Notes: a model not told the origin generated them from the sequence alone. Counted from the stretch's first letter, positions 52,752 to 63,330 are shown. The stretch is 64,000 nt of DNA from Actinomycetospora endophytica (GCF_021026375.1 NZ_JAJNDB010000001.1:1612001-1676000), one strand, 5' to 3'. Translations and numbers: made by a program.

Positions 52752-54182
52752 GTGGGGACGCTGACAGCGCTCACGACACGGACGTCCGGCCGCGACGACG
52801 CGGCCGGTCCGACGGGCATGACGCCCGCGCCGACGACTCCCCTGGCGGCCGTCCCCGCCTGGGCGTCGTCGGGGTCCGCACTCGGGGCCACGGCCCTGGC
52901 GTCGGCGCCCGCGGCTCCGTCGCCGACCGTGCTGCCGCTGCCGCGTCGGCGCGGGACCTCCCCGACCCCGGCGGTCAGCGTGCCCGCGCCGCCGCGGCCG
53001 CCGTCGACCCCCGACGCGCCCGTCCTCCCGCTCACCCGGGGGGACATCCCGCAGCTGACCGGGCTGCGGTTCGTCGCCGCGGTGTGGGTGCTCCTGCTGC
53101 ACGCCTCGTACGTGCCCGGCGACGTCTTCGCCCGCTGGACCGCGCCGATCGCGCCGCTGGTGGCCGCCGGCCCGCTGGGGGTGGACCTGTTCTTCGTGCT
53201 CTCCGGGCTCGTGCTCACCCGCGCCTACCTGGAGCGGATGGGCCGGCGGCCGTCGGTGCGGGGCACGCTCCGGTTCGTCCGGGCCCGCGTCGCCCGCGTG
53301 TGGCCGCTCTACGCGGCGGTGACGGTCGCCTTCGGCCTCTGGTGCACCGCGCGGCTGGCGTTCGGCCACGACGGCGTCGTGACCTGGCAGAACCCGCAGC
53401 CCGACCTGGGGCCGCTGGGCTGGCTGCGGCAGCTGACCATGACCCAGCTCTGGGACTCGCGCGGCATCGAGGGCATCTCGTTCGTGCTCCCGGCCTGGTC
53501 GGTGAGCGCCGAGTGGCTGGCCTACCTGTGCTTCCCGCTGCTGGTCCTGGGCGCGTGGCGGATCCGGAACTGGCCGCTGCCGGTGCTCGGCGCGCTGGCC
53601 GTCGTGGCCGCGTCACCGATCGCCGTCGGCTCGCTGATGTCCTCGGGCTCGGGGGAGACCGGCGCGTGGGCCTGGGCGCTGCGCATCGGCGGCGGGTTCA
53701 CGTCTGGGATGCTGACCTGGCTGGTCGTGGCCCGGATCGAGCGGACGCCGCGGGTCGAGCTCTGGGCGCAGCGGCTGCTGCTCGGGGTGATCGCGGAGAC
53801 GGTGCTCGTGGCCTACTGGGCGGCCTCCGCGCCCGCCTCGGCGGCGATCCCGGCCGCGGACCGGCTGTGGTTCGCGGTCCCGATGTTCCCGATCCTGCTC
53901 GGGTCGCTGTGCCTGGCCCGGGGCGGCGTCGTGCGGTTCCTCTCGCACTCCCGGCTCCAGCACGGCGGCCGGATCTCCTACGCGATCTACCTGGTGCACT
54001 TCCCGCTCATCGAGATCACCGTCGTGGCGATGACCCGCTTCCCGGCGCTCGCCCCGAACAGCTCGCTCGCGGCGCTGGCGGTGCCGCACGTGCTGGTCGG
54101 GTCGGTGCTGGTGGCGCACCTCGCCTACCGGTGGATCGAGGCCCCGGCGCGTCGGTGGGTAGGTGCGCTGACGCGCTCGTGA
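52752..54182 (+). CDS. Membrane O-acyltransferase (AT3/OafA-like)
   Basis: A 476-residue protein: a disordered Pro/Ala/Thr head of about 95 residues, then the acyltransferase-3 fold with about ten helices. LTGLRFVAAVWVLLLHASYV carries the catalytic His near the start of helix 1, LGVDLFFVLSGLVLTRAYLE is the second family motif, and RRPSVRGTLRFVRARVARVWP precedes helix 3. AWSVSAEWLAYLCFP and GGRISYAIYLVHFPLIE are also typical. Such enzymes O-acylate surface sugars, for example with acetyl or succinyl groups. GTG 52752 lies six bases after GGGGAGG. The last residues (GALTRS) and the stop are coded inside palindrome C, opposite dprE2. Confidence 0.85.
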   Translation: MGTLTALTTRTSGRDDAAGPTGMTPAPTTPLAAVPAWASSGSALGATALASAPAAPSPTVLPLPRRRGTSPTPAVSVPAPPRPPSTPDAPVLPLTRGDIPQLTGLRFVAAVWVLLLHASYVPGDVFARWTAPIAPLVAAGPLGVDLFFVLSGLVLTRAYLERMGRRPSVRGTLRFVRARVARVWPLYAAVTVAFGLWCTARLAFGHDGVVTWQNPQPDLGPLGWLRQLTMTQLWDSRGIEGISFVLPAWSVSAEWLAYLCFPLLVLGAWRIRNWPLPVLGALAVVAASPIAVGSLMSSGSGETGAWAWALRIGGGFTSGMLTWLVVARIERTPRVELWAQRLLLGVIAETVLVAYWAASAPASAAIPAADRLWFAVPMFPILLGSLCLARGGVVRFLSHSRLQHGGRISYAIYLVHFPLIEITVVAMTRFPALAPNSSLAALAVPHVLVGSVLVAHLAYRWIEAPARRWVGALTRS

Positions 54183-54236
54183 GCAGTAATTGACGCCCGG
54201 GCGTCAATTACTGCTCACAGGCGCGAAGCGCACCTA
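54160..54236. repeat. Nested palindrome, element C (bidirectional terminator)
   Basis: Outer arms TAGGTGCGCT (54160-54169) and AGCGCACCTA (54227-54236) equal those of element A. The core 54179-54218 is a perfect 40-base palindrome whose left half begins GTGAGCAGTAATTGA. The right outer arm supplies the TAG stop of dprE2; the acyltransferase stop TGA falls in the core. Confidence 0.85.
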
Positions 54237-54989
54237 CACCGGCAGGCGGCGGAAGATCGGGCGCGGGATGTGGCGCAGCACCGTCATCACGGCACGCAGC
54301 GGGGCCGGGGCCCACACCAGTTCACGGCCCTTGGCGACGGCGTCCACCGCGACCTCGGCGACCTTCTCCGGCGTCGTCGAGAGCGGGGCGGCGTCCATGC
54401 CCGTGGTCATCTTGGTGTGCACGAAGCCCGGGCGGACGATCGTCACGCCGATCCCGTCGCCGCGCAGCGCCTCGGTGAGGCCGGTGTAGAAGGCGTCCAT
54501 CCCGGCCTTCGTCGAGCCGTAGACGAAGTTCGAGCGCCGCGCGCGCTCCCCCGCGACCGAGGACAGGGCGACGATGCGCCCGTGGCCCTGGCGGCGGAAC
54601 TCCGCGGCGAGGGTGACGCCCACCGACACCGCGGCGACGTAGTTCACCTCGGCCAGCGCGGTGGCGGCCTCGACGTCCTGCCAGGCGGCCTCCTGGTCGC
54701 CGAGCAGACCGAACGCCACGACCGCGACGTCGACGTCGCCCCCGGCGAACGCCTTGCGGACGGTCTCGGTGCGCCCGGCGTCGTCGAGCGCGTCGAACTC
54801 GAGGGTCTCGACGTGCCCGCCCGCCCGCTCGAGACGGGCGGCGGACTCGGCCAGACCCGGCGACTGCCGCCCCGCCAGCACGATGCGGAGCGGTCCGCCG
54901 GCGAGGTAGCGCTCGGCGATCGCGAGGCCGATCTCGGAGGTGCCCCCGAGCAGGAGCAGGGAGGACGGGTGCCCGACGGCGTCGATCAT
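54234..54989 (-). CDS. dprE2: Decaprenylphosphoryl-2-keto-ribose reductase
   Basis: A 251-residue short-chain dehydrogenase that reduces the keto intermediate made by DprE1 to decaprenyl-phosphoryl arabinose, with NADH. The start MIDAVGHPSSLLLLGGTSEI closely follows the mycobacterial protein as I recall it. The cofactor loop is LGGTSEIG, the catalytic set is Ser in ALSSVAGE and Tyr/Lys in FVYGSTKAGMDAF, and the end RHIPRPIFRRLP is the family tail. ATG 54989 is used because AGG lies at the right distance; an upstream ATG (55013) adds eight residues. It follows dprE1 by 73 bases, a gap with four TGTCA repeats. Confidence 0.95.
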   Translation of the reverse strand: MIDAVGHPSSLLLLGGTSEIGLAIAERYLAGGPLRIVLAGRQSPGLAESAARLERAGGHVETLEFDALDDAGRTETVRKAFAGGDVDVAVVAFGLLGDQEAAWQDVEAATALAEVNYVAAVSVGVTLAAEFRRQGHGRIVALSSVAGERARRSNFVYGSTKAGMDAFYTGLTEALRGDGIGVTIVRPGFVHTKMTTGMDAAPLSTTPEKVAEVAVDAVAKGRELVWAPAPLRAVMTVLRHIPRPIFRRLPV

Positions 54990-55062
54990 GGAAATCCTGT
55001 CAGTGGATGTCATATTGTGGCTGATGTCAGCTGTCGTTCGGTGTCAGGTACAAATCCGCAGG
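54990..55062 (-). promoter_or_regulatory. Gap between dprE1 and dprE2 with four TGTCA repeats
   Basis: TGTCA begins at 54998, 55008, 55025 and 55042 (plus strand), with steps of 10, 17 and 17 bases. The gap is AT-rich for this genome (CACAATATGAC on the minus strand). It may be an internal promoter or a binding site for a regulator of dprE2. Confidence 0.4.
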
Positions 55063-56433
55063 TCAGGACGTCAGCGCGAGGCGGCGCGACATGTCGGAGG
55101 CGAACACGCCCTCCGGGTCGACCGCGTCGCGGACCTTGCGCCACTCGTCGATGCGCGGGTACATCGCCGCGAACGTCGCGGCGTCGGTGCGGGAGTCCTT
55201 GGCGGTGTAGAGCCGGCCGCCCATGGTGAGCACGCGCTCGTCGAGACCCCGGCAGAACTCGCCGAGCCCGTCGACGATCGGGAAGTCGACGCAGATGTTC
55301 CAGCCCGGCATCGGGAACGAGAGCGGCGCCCGGTTCCCCTCGCCGAACTTCTTGAAGACGTTGAGGAAGGAGACGTGCCCCGACGCGGCGATGTCGGCGA
55401 TGATCGACCGGAACTCGGCCTCGGCGGCCAGCGGCACGATGAACTGGTACTGCAGGAAGCCCTTCGAGCCGTAGGCGCGGTTCCACTCCCCGAACAGGTC
55501 CAGCGGGTGGTAGAAGGCCGTCAGGTTCTGGATCTGGCCCTGCTCGTTCTTGGTCTTGCGGTAGTACAGCTCGCCGATCGCCGAGAACGAGAGCTTGTTG
55601 GCCAGCCCGTTCGGGAAGACGTCGGGCAGCGTCGCGAGCTGCGGGGCGTCGAACTTCAGCGGGTCGCGGCGCAGCTTCTCGGGCAGCTCGTCGAGGCGGG
55701 CCAGCGACCCGCGCCCGAGCGCCGCGCGCCCGAGCTTCGGGCCGGTGGAGATCGAGTCGAACCAGGCCGACGAGTAGTCGTAGGCCTCGTCCGAGCCGTC
55801 GGAGAAGCGCTCGATCGTCTCGTCGAGGTTCGCGGTGCGCTCGCTGTCGACGACGAAGTAGGCGGTCTCGGTCTTCGTCATGCGGATCGTCGCCCGCAGG
55901 ATGATCCCGGTCAGGCCGATGCCGCCGACCGTCGCCCAGAACAGCTCCGACTCCGGACCGTCCGGCTCCAGACGTCGGATCTCCCCGGTGCCGGTGAGCA
56001 GGTCCATGGATGCCACGTGGTCGCCGAAGCTGCCCGCGCTGTGGTGGTTCTTGCCGTGGATGTCGTTCGCGATGGCGCCACCGATGGTGACCTGGCGGGT
56101 CCCGGGCAGCACCGGCACCCACAGCCCGAACGGCAGCGCGATCCGCATCAGCTGGTCCAGCGAGACCCCGGCGTCGAGCTCGATCAGCCCGGACCCGGCG
56201 TCCACGGAATGGACCCGCTGCCGGGACGTCATGTCGGCGACCAGGCCGCCGGCGTTCTGCGCGGTGTCCCCGTAGGAGCGGCCGAGGCCCCGGGCGATCA
56301 TCCCGCGTTCGCCCGCGCCGGCGACCGCCTCGGCGAGTCTCTCGTCCGAGGTCACCTCGTCGCCGGACAGCACGGTCGCGCGGCTCGGGGCGGTCCGCGC
56401 CCAGCCGACCAGGGTCTTCACGGAACGAGGCAT
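55063..56433 (-). CDS. dprE1: Decaprenylphosphoryl-ribose 2-oxidase
   Basis: A 456-residue FAD enzyme that oxidises decaprenyl-phosphoryl ribose at C2, the first half of its conversion to the arabinose donor. The FAD-binding [17 protein letters not shown] and [20 protein letters not shown] are clear. The substrate domain has [20 protein letters not shown], then CVDFPI, and the end [20 protein letters not shown] leads to SDMSRRLAL. Cys381 in NICVDFPI is in the place of Cys387 of the mycobacterial enzyme, the residue attacked by benzothiazinones. Four bases of GGAG-type signal precede the ATG only weakly. Emb-like genes lie upstream on the same strand, so one transcript for arabinan synthesis is possible. 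Confidence 0.97.
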   Translation of the reverse strand: MPRSVKTLVGWARTAPSRATVLSGDEVTSDERLAEAVAGAGERGMIARGLGRSYGDTAQNAGGLVADMTSRQRVHSVDAGSGLIELDAGVSLDQLMRIALPFGLWVPVLPGTRQVTIGGAIANDIHGKNHHSAGSFGDHVASMDLLTGTGEIRRLEPDGPESELFWATVGGIGLTGIILRATIRMTKTETAYFVVDSERTANLDETIERFSDGSDEAYDYSSAWFDSISTGPKLGRAALGRGSLARLDELPEKLRRDPLKFDAPQLATLPDVFPNGLANKLSFSAIGELYYRKTKNEQGQIQNLTAFYHPLDLFGEWNRAYGSKGFLQYQFIVPLAAEAEFRSIIADIAASGHVSFLNVFKKFGEGNRAPLSFPMPGWNICVDFPIVDGLGEFCRGLDERVLTMGGRLYTAKDSRTDAATFAAMYPRIDEWRKVRDAVDPEGVFASDMSRRLALTS

Positions 56434-56491
56434 CGGATCGAGGCTAGCGCGCGACCCCGCGTCGACCGCCCGCAGGTACGCCGCCGGCCGC

Positions 56492-59400
56492 CTAGTTGTC
56501 GCCGACCGCGAGCGGACCCGGCGTCGAGAACCCCGAGTGCCCGACGTCGTGCCGGGTCACCGTCGGCGCCACCACCGGCGACGTGGGGACCCAGCGCTCC
56601 AGGCTCGCGATGTCGGTCAGCGGCAGGCCCGGCAGGTAGACGGGGTAGCGGACCTGGCGGACCAGCGAGCGCGCCGTCGTCCACGGCCCGCCCTGCGAGG
56701 CGGTGTAGCTGATGTAGCCCGACTGGGCCTCGCTGCGGGCGTCCGTCGAGACCCGCCAGCCCGGCAGCGTCGCGAGCCCGTCGCGCAGCGGGGTGAACGG
56801 CGTGCACGGGAAGAGGAACGCCCCCGGCCAGTCGACCGCGGCGGGCGTCCCCGGGGGCAGGACCTGGTTCCAGGGGACCAGCCGCGCGATCCGCGGGGCG
56901 GAGAAGCCCTGGAAGACCGGGGTCTGGGCCGAGCTGACCAGCCGGACGGCGTTCCAGCGGGCGCTCAGGGCCGGGTCCAGGCGCAGGTCGCGCGAGCGCG
57001 GCGCGTCGACCGAGGCCGAGCTCGAGTACTGGGTGGCGCTCTCGTCGATCTTCACCTGCGCGCCGGGCACGAAGGCGCCCGAGGGGTCGCGGGTGCCGAA
57101 CTCGGCGGTCACGTCCCCGTGCGCCACCGGCCCCGTCAGCGTCACGACGACGGGTCCCGGCGCGTCCTTGCCGGTGGGCGCGCTCGGCCCGGGCAGCCCG
57201 AACCAGCCGGTCGTGACGCCGGGCCCGCGCCAGGCGGGGAGCGTGGCGCCGGCCATCGAGGGCCCGTCCGGGGCGGCCGTCGGCGCCGGGCCGGGTCCGT
57301 CGGCCGGGAGCAGGCCGGCGAGCGGGTCGGGCTCGACCCGCAGCCGGTCCGCGATGCCGCACGAGCGCCCCTGCAGCGAGGCCACCGAGTCCGAGGCGAG
57401 CGTGTAGGAGTCGCGGCGCTGGATGGCGGTGTGCGCGAAGGTCAGCACCTCGATGGCGACGACGACCGCGACGACCGTGATGGCCAGCGCCGGGGCGAGC
57501 GCGAGCAGCCGGGTGTCCGTGACAGCGATGCGGCGTCGCTGACGCTGAACGTCAGGATCGCCGCTTTCTCGGCGGAGCGTGCGCCGGATCGCGAGGACCG
57601 CGAGCGCCACCGCGAGCACGACGCCGAGGACCAGCACGAGGTCGGAGAGCCGGATGCCGCGCAGCGTGGGGGCGTTCGTCGACCAGGTGATCGCGTAGCT
57701 GGAGATCCAGTGCCACTGGTTGTAGCCGGCTAGCGTGAGCCCTGAGGCCCCGGCCGCGAGCGCCACCGCCCAGGCCGCCCGCCGCGGCGCGCGCTCGGCG
57801 TCGACGGGGGCACGCAGCCACGCATCGAGCGCCAGCAGCGTCGTCGCCGTGCCGAGCACCGCGAACGCGCCGAAGTGGTGGGTCCACTTCGTCGGGGTGA
57901 AGGCCAGCGTCACGAACGAGAGCAGGGTGGTGACGACGAGTCGGTGGGCCGCCGCCGGCCGCGGCATCCGGGCGAACACCAGCGCGCCGAAGGCCAGGGC
58001 GAGCAGCAGCACCGGGGCGCGGCGGCCCAGGTTGCCGTCGGCGTCCCCGACGGTCAGCAGCGAGGTGTAGCGCACGTACTCGTCGGTCCACGGCCGGTCG
58101 CCGCCGATGAGCGTGCGGATGCCGACCGAGTCGAGCACCGAGGCCCACGTCTGGTCGGCGTAGACGAGCACCAGGGTCAGGCCCAGCGCCGCGATCCCGA
58201 CGACGGCGAAGGTCACGACGCCGAGCGGGTCGGCCCGCACGAGGCGGACCAGCGGGACGACCGCCGCCAGCAGCGGGGCGAACGCCATGAGGCCGGTGGG
58301 TGTGACGGCGAGCGTGATCCCGGCGACCAGCAGCGCGACGACCAGCGGTGTCACCGAGCGCCGCTCGACCGCCCGCTCGGTGAGCACGTAGACGGCGGTC
58401 GAGCCGACGAGGACCCACGACTCGGGACGGACCCCGAGGTCGTAGGGCAGCCACCAGGCCAGGTAGACGGTGCCCGCCAGCCACGGCACGAGCCGGGGGA
58501 GACACTGCAGTCCCATCCGGGGCAGCACGGCGCGGGAGAGCAGGACCCAGCCGGTGATCCCGAGCGCCGTGGCCGGCAGCCGTAGCCAGAACGGCGCGGG
58601 GTCGACGCCGGCGATGACCGCGAGGACCTCGTAGAACCAGCCGAACGGCGTCTCGGGCGAGTTCAGCCAGCGGAAGACCGTGCCGATCTGCCCGTTCTGG
58701 CCGAGCGAGCGGACGATGCCCGCGATGTACCCGTCGTCGACGGTCAGCGGGCCGATCACCTGCCACAGCAGCAGGCCGAGCACGACCCCGACGTCGACGA
58801 GCCGGGCGGGCCTGGCGCTCCGGCGGCTCGAGGATGTGGAGTCGCTGACGTCCAGTGTCTGCGGCGCCGCATCGCTGACACGCCGCCGGCGCCGCGCCCC
58901 CACGACCACCGCACCCAGCGCCACCGCGAACGCCGCCACCGCCAGCGCCCCGAGCGCGATCTTCAGCCCGCCCGCGGAGTTCTGGAAGCGGGTGTCGCCC
59001 ACCACCGACAGCGACACCCCCGCCGACGTGGGCGCCCCGGTGAACGCCCCGGCCACGGCCGGCCGCTGGTCCCCCTCGAGCCGTGCGACCTGCCGCGACC
59101 CCGCACCGGGCGAGTCCACGGTCACCGTCGTCGCGTCGATCCCACTGTCCAGCCGCAGTGAGCAGGCCCCGCCCGGCAGCGTCACCGGCCCGACCTCGTG
59201 GCCCCCGACCGACACCGCCACCGCGCCCGCCGCCGGACCCGCCGTCATCGTCAGGCCCTGCAGCTGCTCGGCGAGCGGGTCGGGCCTCGGCGCGGTCGTC
59301 GAGAGCAGCACCGTGCCGGGAGCGACCGCGCGCGCCGCCTCGCAGCTGACCGACGCCGTCGTCGTGACCGGCTGGTACGGCAGCATCGGGATCGCCGCCG

Positions 59401-59548
59401 GCGCGGGCGACGTCGTGCCCGCGGCCGGCCACGAGTAGGTCACGTCGGGCCGCGACACCGGCGCGAACGGGAACGCCAGCGCCGCGAGCACCGACACCAC
59501 GCCGGCGACGAGCGCGGTCAGTCGTAAGGCCCTATCCGAGATATTCAC
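56492..59548 (-). CDS. EmbA/B/C-type arabinosyltransferase, paralogue 3
   Basis: A 1018-residue Emb-layout protein: short head, helix 1 and luminal domain ([20 protein letters not shown]), catalytic loop [18 protein letters not shown] near residue 270, [19 protein letters not shown], and a C-terminal binding domain with [20 protein letters not shown], in part. The VDDGY-IAGI form and [12 protein letters not shown] following it are closer to the mycobacterial Emb pattern as I remember it than paralogues 1 and 2 are. The ATG lies inside the end of paralogue 4 (17-base overlap), so the two are co-translated and may form a heterodimer as EmbA-EmbB do. dprE1 follows after 58 bases. Confidence 0.92.
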   Translation of the reverse strand: MNISDRALRLTALVAGVVSVLAALAFPFAPVSRPDVTYSWPAAGTTSPAPAAIPMLPYQPVTTTASVSCEAARAVAPGTVLLSTTAPRPDPLAEQLQGLTMTAGPAAGAVAVSVGGHEVGPVTLPGGACSLRLDSGIDATTVTVDSPGAGSRQVARLEGDQRPAVAGAFTGAPTSAGVSLSVVGDTRFQNSAGGLKIALGALAVAAFAVALGAVVVGARRRRRVSDAAPQTLDVSDSTSSSRRSARPARLVDVGVVLGLLLWQVIGPLTVDDGYIAGIVRSLGQNGQIGTVFRWLNSPETPFGWFYEVLAVIAGVDPAPFWLRLPATALGITGWVLLSRAVLPRMGLQCLPRLVPWLAGTVYLAWWLPYDLGVRPESWVLVGSTAVYVLTERAVERRSVTPLVVALLVAGITLAVTPTGLMAFAPLLAAVVPLVRLVRADPLGVVTFAVVGIAALGLTLVLVYADQTWASVLDSVGIRTLIGGDRPWTDEYVRYTSLLTVGDADGNLGRRAPVLLLALAFGALVFARMPRPAAAHRLVVTTLLSFVTLAFTPTKWTHHFGAFAVLGTATTLLALDAWLRAPVDAERAPRRAAWAVALAAGASGLTLAGYNQWHWISSYAITWSTNAPTLRGIRLSDLVLVLGVVLAVALAVLAIRRTLRRESGDPDVQRQRRRIAVTDTRLLALAPALAITVVAVVVAIEVLTFAHTAIQRRDSYTLASDSVASLQGRSCGIADRLRVEPDPLAGLLPADGPGPAPTAAPDGPSMAGATLPAWRGPGVTTGWFGLPGPSAPTGKDAPGPVVVTLTGPVAHGDVTAEFGTRDPSGAFVPGAQVKIDESATQYSSSASVDAPRSRDLRLDPALSARWNAVRLVSSAQTPVFQGFSAPRIARLVPWNQVLPPGTPAAVDWPGAFLFPCTPFTPLRDGLATLPGWRVSTDARSEAQSGYISYTASQGGPWTTARSLVRQVRYPVYLPGLPLTDIASLERWVPTSPVVAPTVTRHDVGHSGFSTPGPLAVGDN

Positions 59549-62500
59549 GTCCCGAGTACGACTCCGACGCGAGCGTCGGGAACCGCGTGAGCCCCCCGCG
59601 TTCGACGCGGTTCACGGTCAGGTCATAGCCGTCGACCGGGTGGTCGTAGACGATCCGGTCGACGTTCCCCCACTGCAGGGTGGGCGGTCCGCCGGGGGAG
59701 ACCCCGGAGAACACGCGCACCGTGGCCCACGTCCGCTCGGACTGGACCAGCGTGCCGCCCCACGACTCGTAGGTCGGGTTGGTCAGGATGAAGTCCGGCG
59801 TGTTCTCCGCCGCGGACAGCCGCACCTGCGGGGTCGGAGCGATCCCGTGCCGCACGGCCACCTGGTCCACGCACGGCCACAGGGCCGCGGAGAGCTGGTC
59901 GGCGAAGACCGGCACGGTCGACGACGAGTCCGGCCCGATCAGCGTCTGCACCGACTGCATCGCCGCGAGGTGCGGCGGGGCGACGGCGAGCGCGGTGTCG
60001 GGGCCACCGACCTTGTCCTCGGCGACGATCCGCACCGAGCTGGGCCGGTCGGCGGGCAGGAGCACCGGCACCTCCTGCCACTGCCGCGAGGTCAGGCCGG
60101 GGGCCGGGTTGACGGTGGTCGCAACGGTCCGCGTCGGCGCGGCCGGCGGGCCGTACCCGTACTCGAGGACCACGCGCTGCTTGTCCGGGTCGTTGCCCGC
60201 CACGGGTACGACGACGTTGGTGGCCGGGGTGGGGTCACCGGCCACCGCGGGAGGCAGCGGGTACCAGCCGGTGGTGATCGTGCCGAGGCCGGTGCCGCCC
60301 GAGGTCCCGGGGTCGGTGTTGCCCGTGGCGGCGGGGTCGGTGACCGCGTCGTGCCACATCGTCGGGCCCACGCCCGACGGGGCGGGCCCGGGCGCCGGGA
60401 CCGGGTCGGGGTCGGCGGTGCCGTTGCCGGGCGCGGTGAGCGTGAAGTCCCCGGTGCGGGTCTCGGGGGTCAACGGGCCACCGAGGTCCCGCGGCACCGC
60501 GGTCATGGCCTCGACGGAGTTCGAGAGCTGGCACGGCTTCCCGGCCAGCGCCTGCAGCTGCGCACCGGCCACCGACCAGCCGGGCGCCTGCACGAGCGGC
60601 GCGTAGGCCATCACGGCGAGCATCAGCCCGGACAGCACGACCACCGACGGCACGAGCACCGCGCGGTCGGGGGTGATCCCGAACGTCGACCGGTGCTGCC
60701 GGTGCCGCCACCACGCGAACAGCCCGGCCAGCACCGCGAGACCGACCCACCACCAGAACTGGCGCAGGTAGAGCATCCCGAGGTGCGGGGCGAGCTTCTC
60801 GAGGTCGAGCATCGACATGTCGGGGTCGAGGTGGTTGCCGAACGGCTGACCTCGGTCCGAGTAGGGCTTCCAGGTGTTCGGCCCGGCGAACCCGAGCACG
60901 GTGGCGCCGGTCAGCAGCGCCACGCTCGCGGCGGTGATGAGCGCCCCGGGCCGGCGCGGGAGCGGCGTCTGCAGCATCGCGAGGGCCAGCAGGACGGTGC
61001 CGGGCGCGGCGATCGCGCCGAAGTGGTTCACCCACTTCGTCGGGCCGAGCGCCAGCAGGCCGAGCGCGACGGCCGTCGTGACCGCCGTGGAGAGCGTGTA
61101 CGCCCGGATCGGGCCGCCGATGGGCCCGCGGCGCCCGGAGCCGATCGACACCACCACGAGCAGCACCACGGTCAGCAGCACCGGGAGCCGCCTGCCCCAG
61201 GTCCCGGTCTCGATGAGCGTCCGGTAGTGCGCCCACTCCTCGTACCAGGGGAACGTCACGTAGTACCAGGAGTGGACGTTCGTGGCCTCCATGACGTCGC
61301 CCAGGGTGGCGTCGCCGAAGCCGATCGGGATCGCGATCGTCCCGGCCGCCACCACGGCGCCGACGACGCCGAGGCGCGTGCGCCAGCTCGCCGCCTTCAG
61401 CCAGCGGTAGAGCCACGGCAGGGTCACGACGACGGGTGCGGCCGCGACGAGGCCCGACGGCGAGACCGTCACGGCGAGCGCCGCGATCGCCGTCGCGGGG
61501 ATGAGCGGGCCGATCACCTCGCGGCGCCGGGCCACCTCGCAGAGCAGCAGCACCGCGGCGAACAGCGGGACGATGAAGACCTCGGGGCGCAGCGCCATCC
61601 CGTAGGGCAGGAACCAGGCCAGGTGGGCGCCCAGCAGCGTCCACGGCACCCATCGTCGTCGTTCGATCCGGCCGAGGGCGGTGGCGAGGAGCGCGCGGAG
61701 CAGGAACCACGTCAACAGGCCGAGCAGGAGCGGCAGGATCCGCATCCAGAGCAGGCCCCAGCCGGTGACGCCGATCAGGTTCCCGAGGTTCCCCCAGATC
61801 GCCATGAGGTACTGGCTGCCGACGAACGGGTTCTCCGTCGCGTCGAACATGTAGATCTGGTTGCCGATGTAGCCGGTGGGCGACGCGTTCCGGGCCATCA
61901 GCAGGTACCACGAGTCGTCGTTCTGCAGTGGCGAGAGGACGACCCACGCGAGGCTGGTCAGCGTCACGGCGATGTCGGCGCCGCCCAGCCGTGGTCGTGT
62001 GAACCCGAGTCGGCCCGGTGCGCCCCACCATCGTCGCCAGGCCAGCACGAGAGTCGCGGCCAGCGCGATCGCGTGCAGGATCAGCAGCGTCAGCTTCAGC
62101 CCGCTCGGGACCGACGAGTACCGGTCGTCGGTGTGGATCGTGGCGGACAGGCCGGGGGTGCCGGGCGCGGCGGTATCGAGCTCGGCGACCTGCGGGGCCT
62201 GGCCCTGACCGGAGAAGAGGGTCTGGCCGTCGCGGGTCAGCGTCGTCGTCGTGCCGTCGGCCACCAGGCGGTACGTGCACGCTGTGAGCGGCAGCACCTC
62301 GTCGACGAGGGTGGCGCCGTCGCTGGTGACCAGGACACGGCCGCCGGAGTTCGTGAACGTCAGCCCGCGCCCGGGCGTGCCGGCCGACTCCGGCTCGGTG
62401 CGCAGCGCCACGCCACCGCCGCGGAGGGCCTGGCACGGGACGTCCACGCTGATCGACAGCGGGCGGTACGGAGAGAGCGGGACGGCCGTCGTGGTGGCCG

Positions 62501-62705
62501 GCTCGCCCGCCTTCGGCCAGCTCACGACGGGGTCGTCGGCGGAGACCGGCGCGAACGGGATCGCGACGCCCAGCAGCACCGTGACCGCCGCGAGAGCGGC
62601 GAGGAACCATCCGGACCGGACCCGCCAGCGGGTCGGTCGGCGCGGCTCGTCCGGTTCCGCGGGACCCTCCGCGGCGCGCGCGGGGGTGTCCTCGACGACG
62701 GCCAT
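59532..62705 (-). CDS. EmbA/B/C-type arabinosyltransferase, paralogue 4
   Basis: A 1057-residue Emb-layout protein: luminal domain VAIPFAPVSADDPVVSWPKA after helix 1, catalytic loop SPLQNDDSWYLLMARNASP near residue 262 with GYIGNQIYMFDATENPF after it, LGPTKWVNHFGAIAAPGTV, and a long C-terminal binding domain. The catalytic loop differs from the other three copies (NDDSW rather than DDGY), which suggests another acceptor or linkage. ATG 62705 starts it. It overlaps paralogue 3 by 17 bases. A GtrA gene is transcribed away from it on the other strand. Confidence 0.92.
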   Translation of the reverse strand: MAVVEDTPARAAEGPAEPDEPRRPTRWRVRSGWFLAALAAVTVLLGVAIPFAPVSADDPVVSWPKAGEPATTTAVPLSPYRPLSISVDVPCQALRGGGVALRTEPESAGTPGRGLTFTNSGGRVLVTSDGATLVDEVLPLTACTYRLVADGTTTTLTRDGQTLFSGQGQAPQVAELDTAAPGTPGLSATIHTDDRYSSVPSGLKLTLLILHAIALAATLVLAWRRWWGAPGRLGFTRPRLGGADIAVTLTSLAWVVLSPLQNDDSWYLLMARNASPTGYIGNQIYMFDATENPFVGSQYLMAIWGNLGNLIGVTGWGLLWMRILPLLLGLLTWFLLRALLATALGRIERRRWVPWTLLGAHLAWFLPYGMALRPEVFIVPLFAAVLLLCEVARRREVIGPLIPATAIAALAVTVSPSGLVAAAPVVVTLPWLYRWLKAASWRTRLGVVGAVVAAGTIAIPIGFGDATLGDVMEATNVHSWYYVTFPWYEEWAHYRTLIETGTWGRRLPVLLTVVLLVVVSIGSGRRGPIGGPIRAYTLSTAVTTAVALGLLALGPTKWVNHFGAIAAPGTVLLALAMLQTPLPRRPGALITAASVALLTGATVLGFAGPNTWKPYSDRGQPFGNHLDPDMSMLDLEKLAPHLGMLYLRQFWWWVGLAVLAGLFAWWRHRQHRSTFGITPDRAVLVPSVVVLSGLMLAVMAYAPLVQAPGWSVAGAQLQALAGKPCQLSNSVEAMTAVPRDLGGPLTPETRTGDFTLTAPGNGTADPDPVPAPGPAPSGVGPTMWHDAVTDPAATGNTDPGTSGGTGLGTITTGWYPLPPAVAGDPTPATNVVVPVAGNDPDKQRVVLEYGYGPPAAPTRTVATTVNPAPGLTSRQWQEVPVLLPADRPSSVRIVAEDKVGGPDTALAVAPPHLAAMQSVQTLIGPDSSSTVPVFADQLSAALWPCVDQVAVRHGIAPTPQVRLSAAENTPDFILTNPTYESWGGTLVQSERTWATVRVFSGVSPGGPPTLQWGNVDRIVYDHPVDGYDLTVNRVERGGLTRFPTLASESYSGREYLG

Positions 62706-62794
62706 GGTCAGGAACGGTAGCGACGCCGAGGTCTCGGTCCGGTGGGGGGCGGCGTGGGCCGGTGAGGACGCCGTACCGGGGGCTCGTACCCTCG

Positions 62795-63319
62795 GTGAGC
62801 GTGAGTGTCGAGGAGAGCACGCCGGAGTCCGGCTCCGACATCGAGACGGCCGACGCGGTCGCCGCGGCGTCGGCGAGCCCGGCCGGGTCTGCGGCCGTCC
62901 CCGCGGCGGCGCCCGAGAGGCTCGGGCTCAAGGCGCAGCTGGTGCGGTTCGTCGCCATCGGTGCCGTGGCCGCCTGTGTGGACCTCGGCATCTACCAGTT
63001 GCTGCTCCACCTCGGTGTCTGGGCGCCACTGGCGAAGGGCATCTCGTTCATCCTCGGCACGACGACGGCCTACGTGCTCAACCGCCGCTACACCTTCGCC
63101 GACTCGTCGGGCGGCAGCGGGAAGTTCCTCGGCTTCGTGATCCTCTACGGCTCGACGTTCGCGGCGAACGTCGCCGTCGCCTCGCTGGTGCTCTGGCTGA
63201 TGGACGCGCCGAGCGTCGGCACCCCGCCGATCCCGGGCGTCGTGTCCTGGTTCGTCGCGCAGGCGGTCGCCACGACGATCAACTTCATCGTCATGCGCAC
63301 GGTCATCTTCAAGGACTGA
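62795..63319 (+). CDS. GtrA-family membrane protein
   Basis: A 174-residue protein: an acidic Ala/Ser-rich head of about 50 residues, then four membrane segments with the GtrA pattern (LVRFVAIGAVAACVDLGIYQ, GISFILGTTTAYVLNRRYTF, FVILYGSTFAANVAVASLVL, WFVAQAVATTINFIVMRTVI). The NRRYTF and RTVIFKD ends are typical of the family, which is linked to the movement of polyprenyl-phosphate sugars or to partner glycosyltransferases. It stands between two Emb-like genes and is the second GtrA gene of the window, so a part in arabinan synthesis is a fair inference. The start may be GTG 62795 or 62801; neither has a strong ribosome site. Confidence 0.85.
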   Translation: MSVSVEESTPESGSDIETADAVAAASASPAGSAAVPAAAPERLGLKAQLVRFVAIGAVAACVDLGIYQLLLHLGVWAPLAKGISFILGTTTAYVLNRRYTFADSSGGSGKFLGFVILYGSTFAANVAVASLVLWLMDAPSVGTPPIPGVVSWFVAQAVATTINFIVMRTVIFKD

Positions 63320-63330
63320 CGCCCCCCCCG

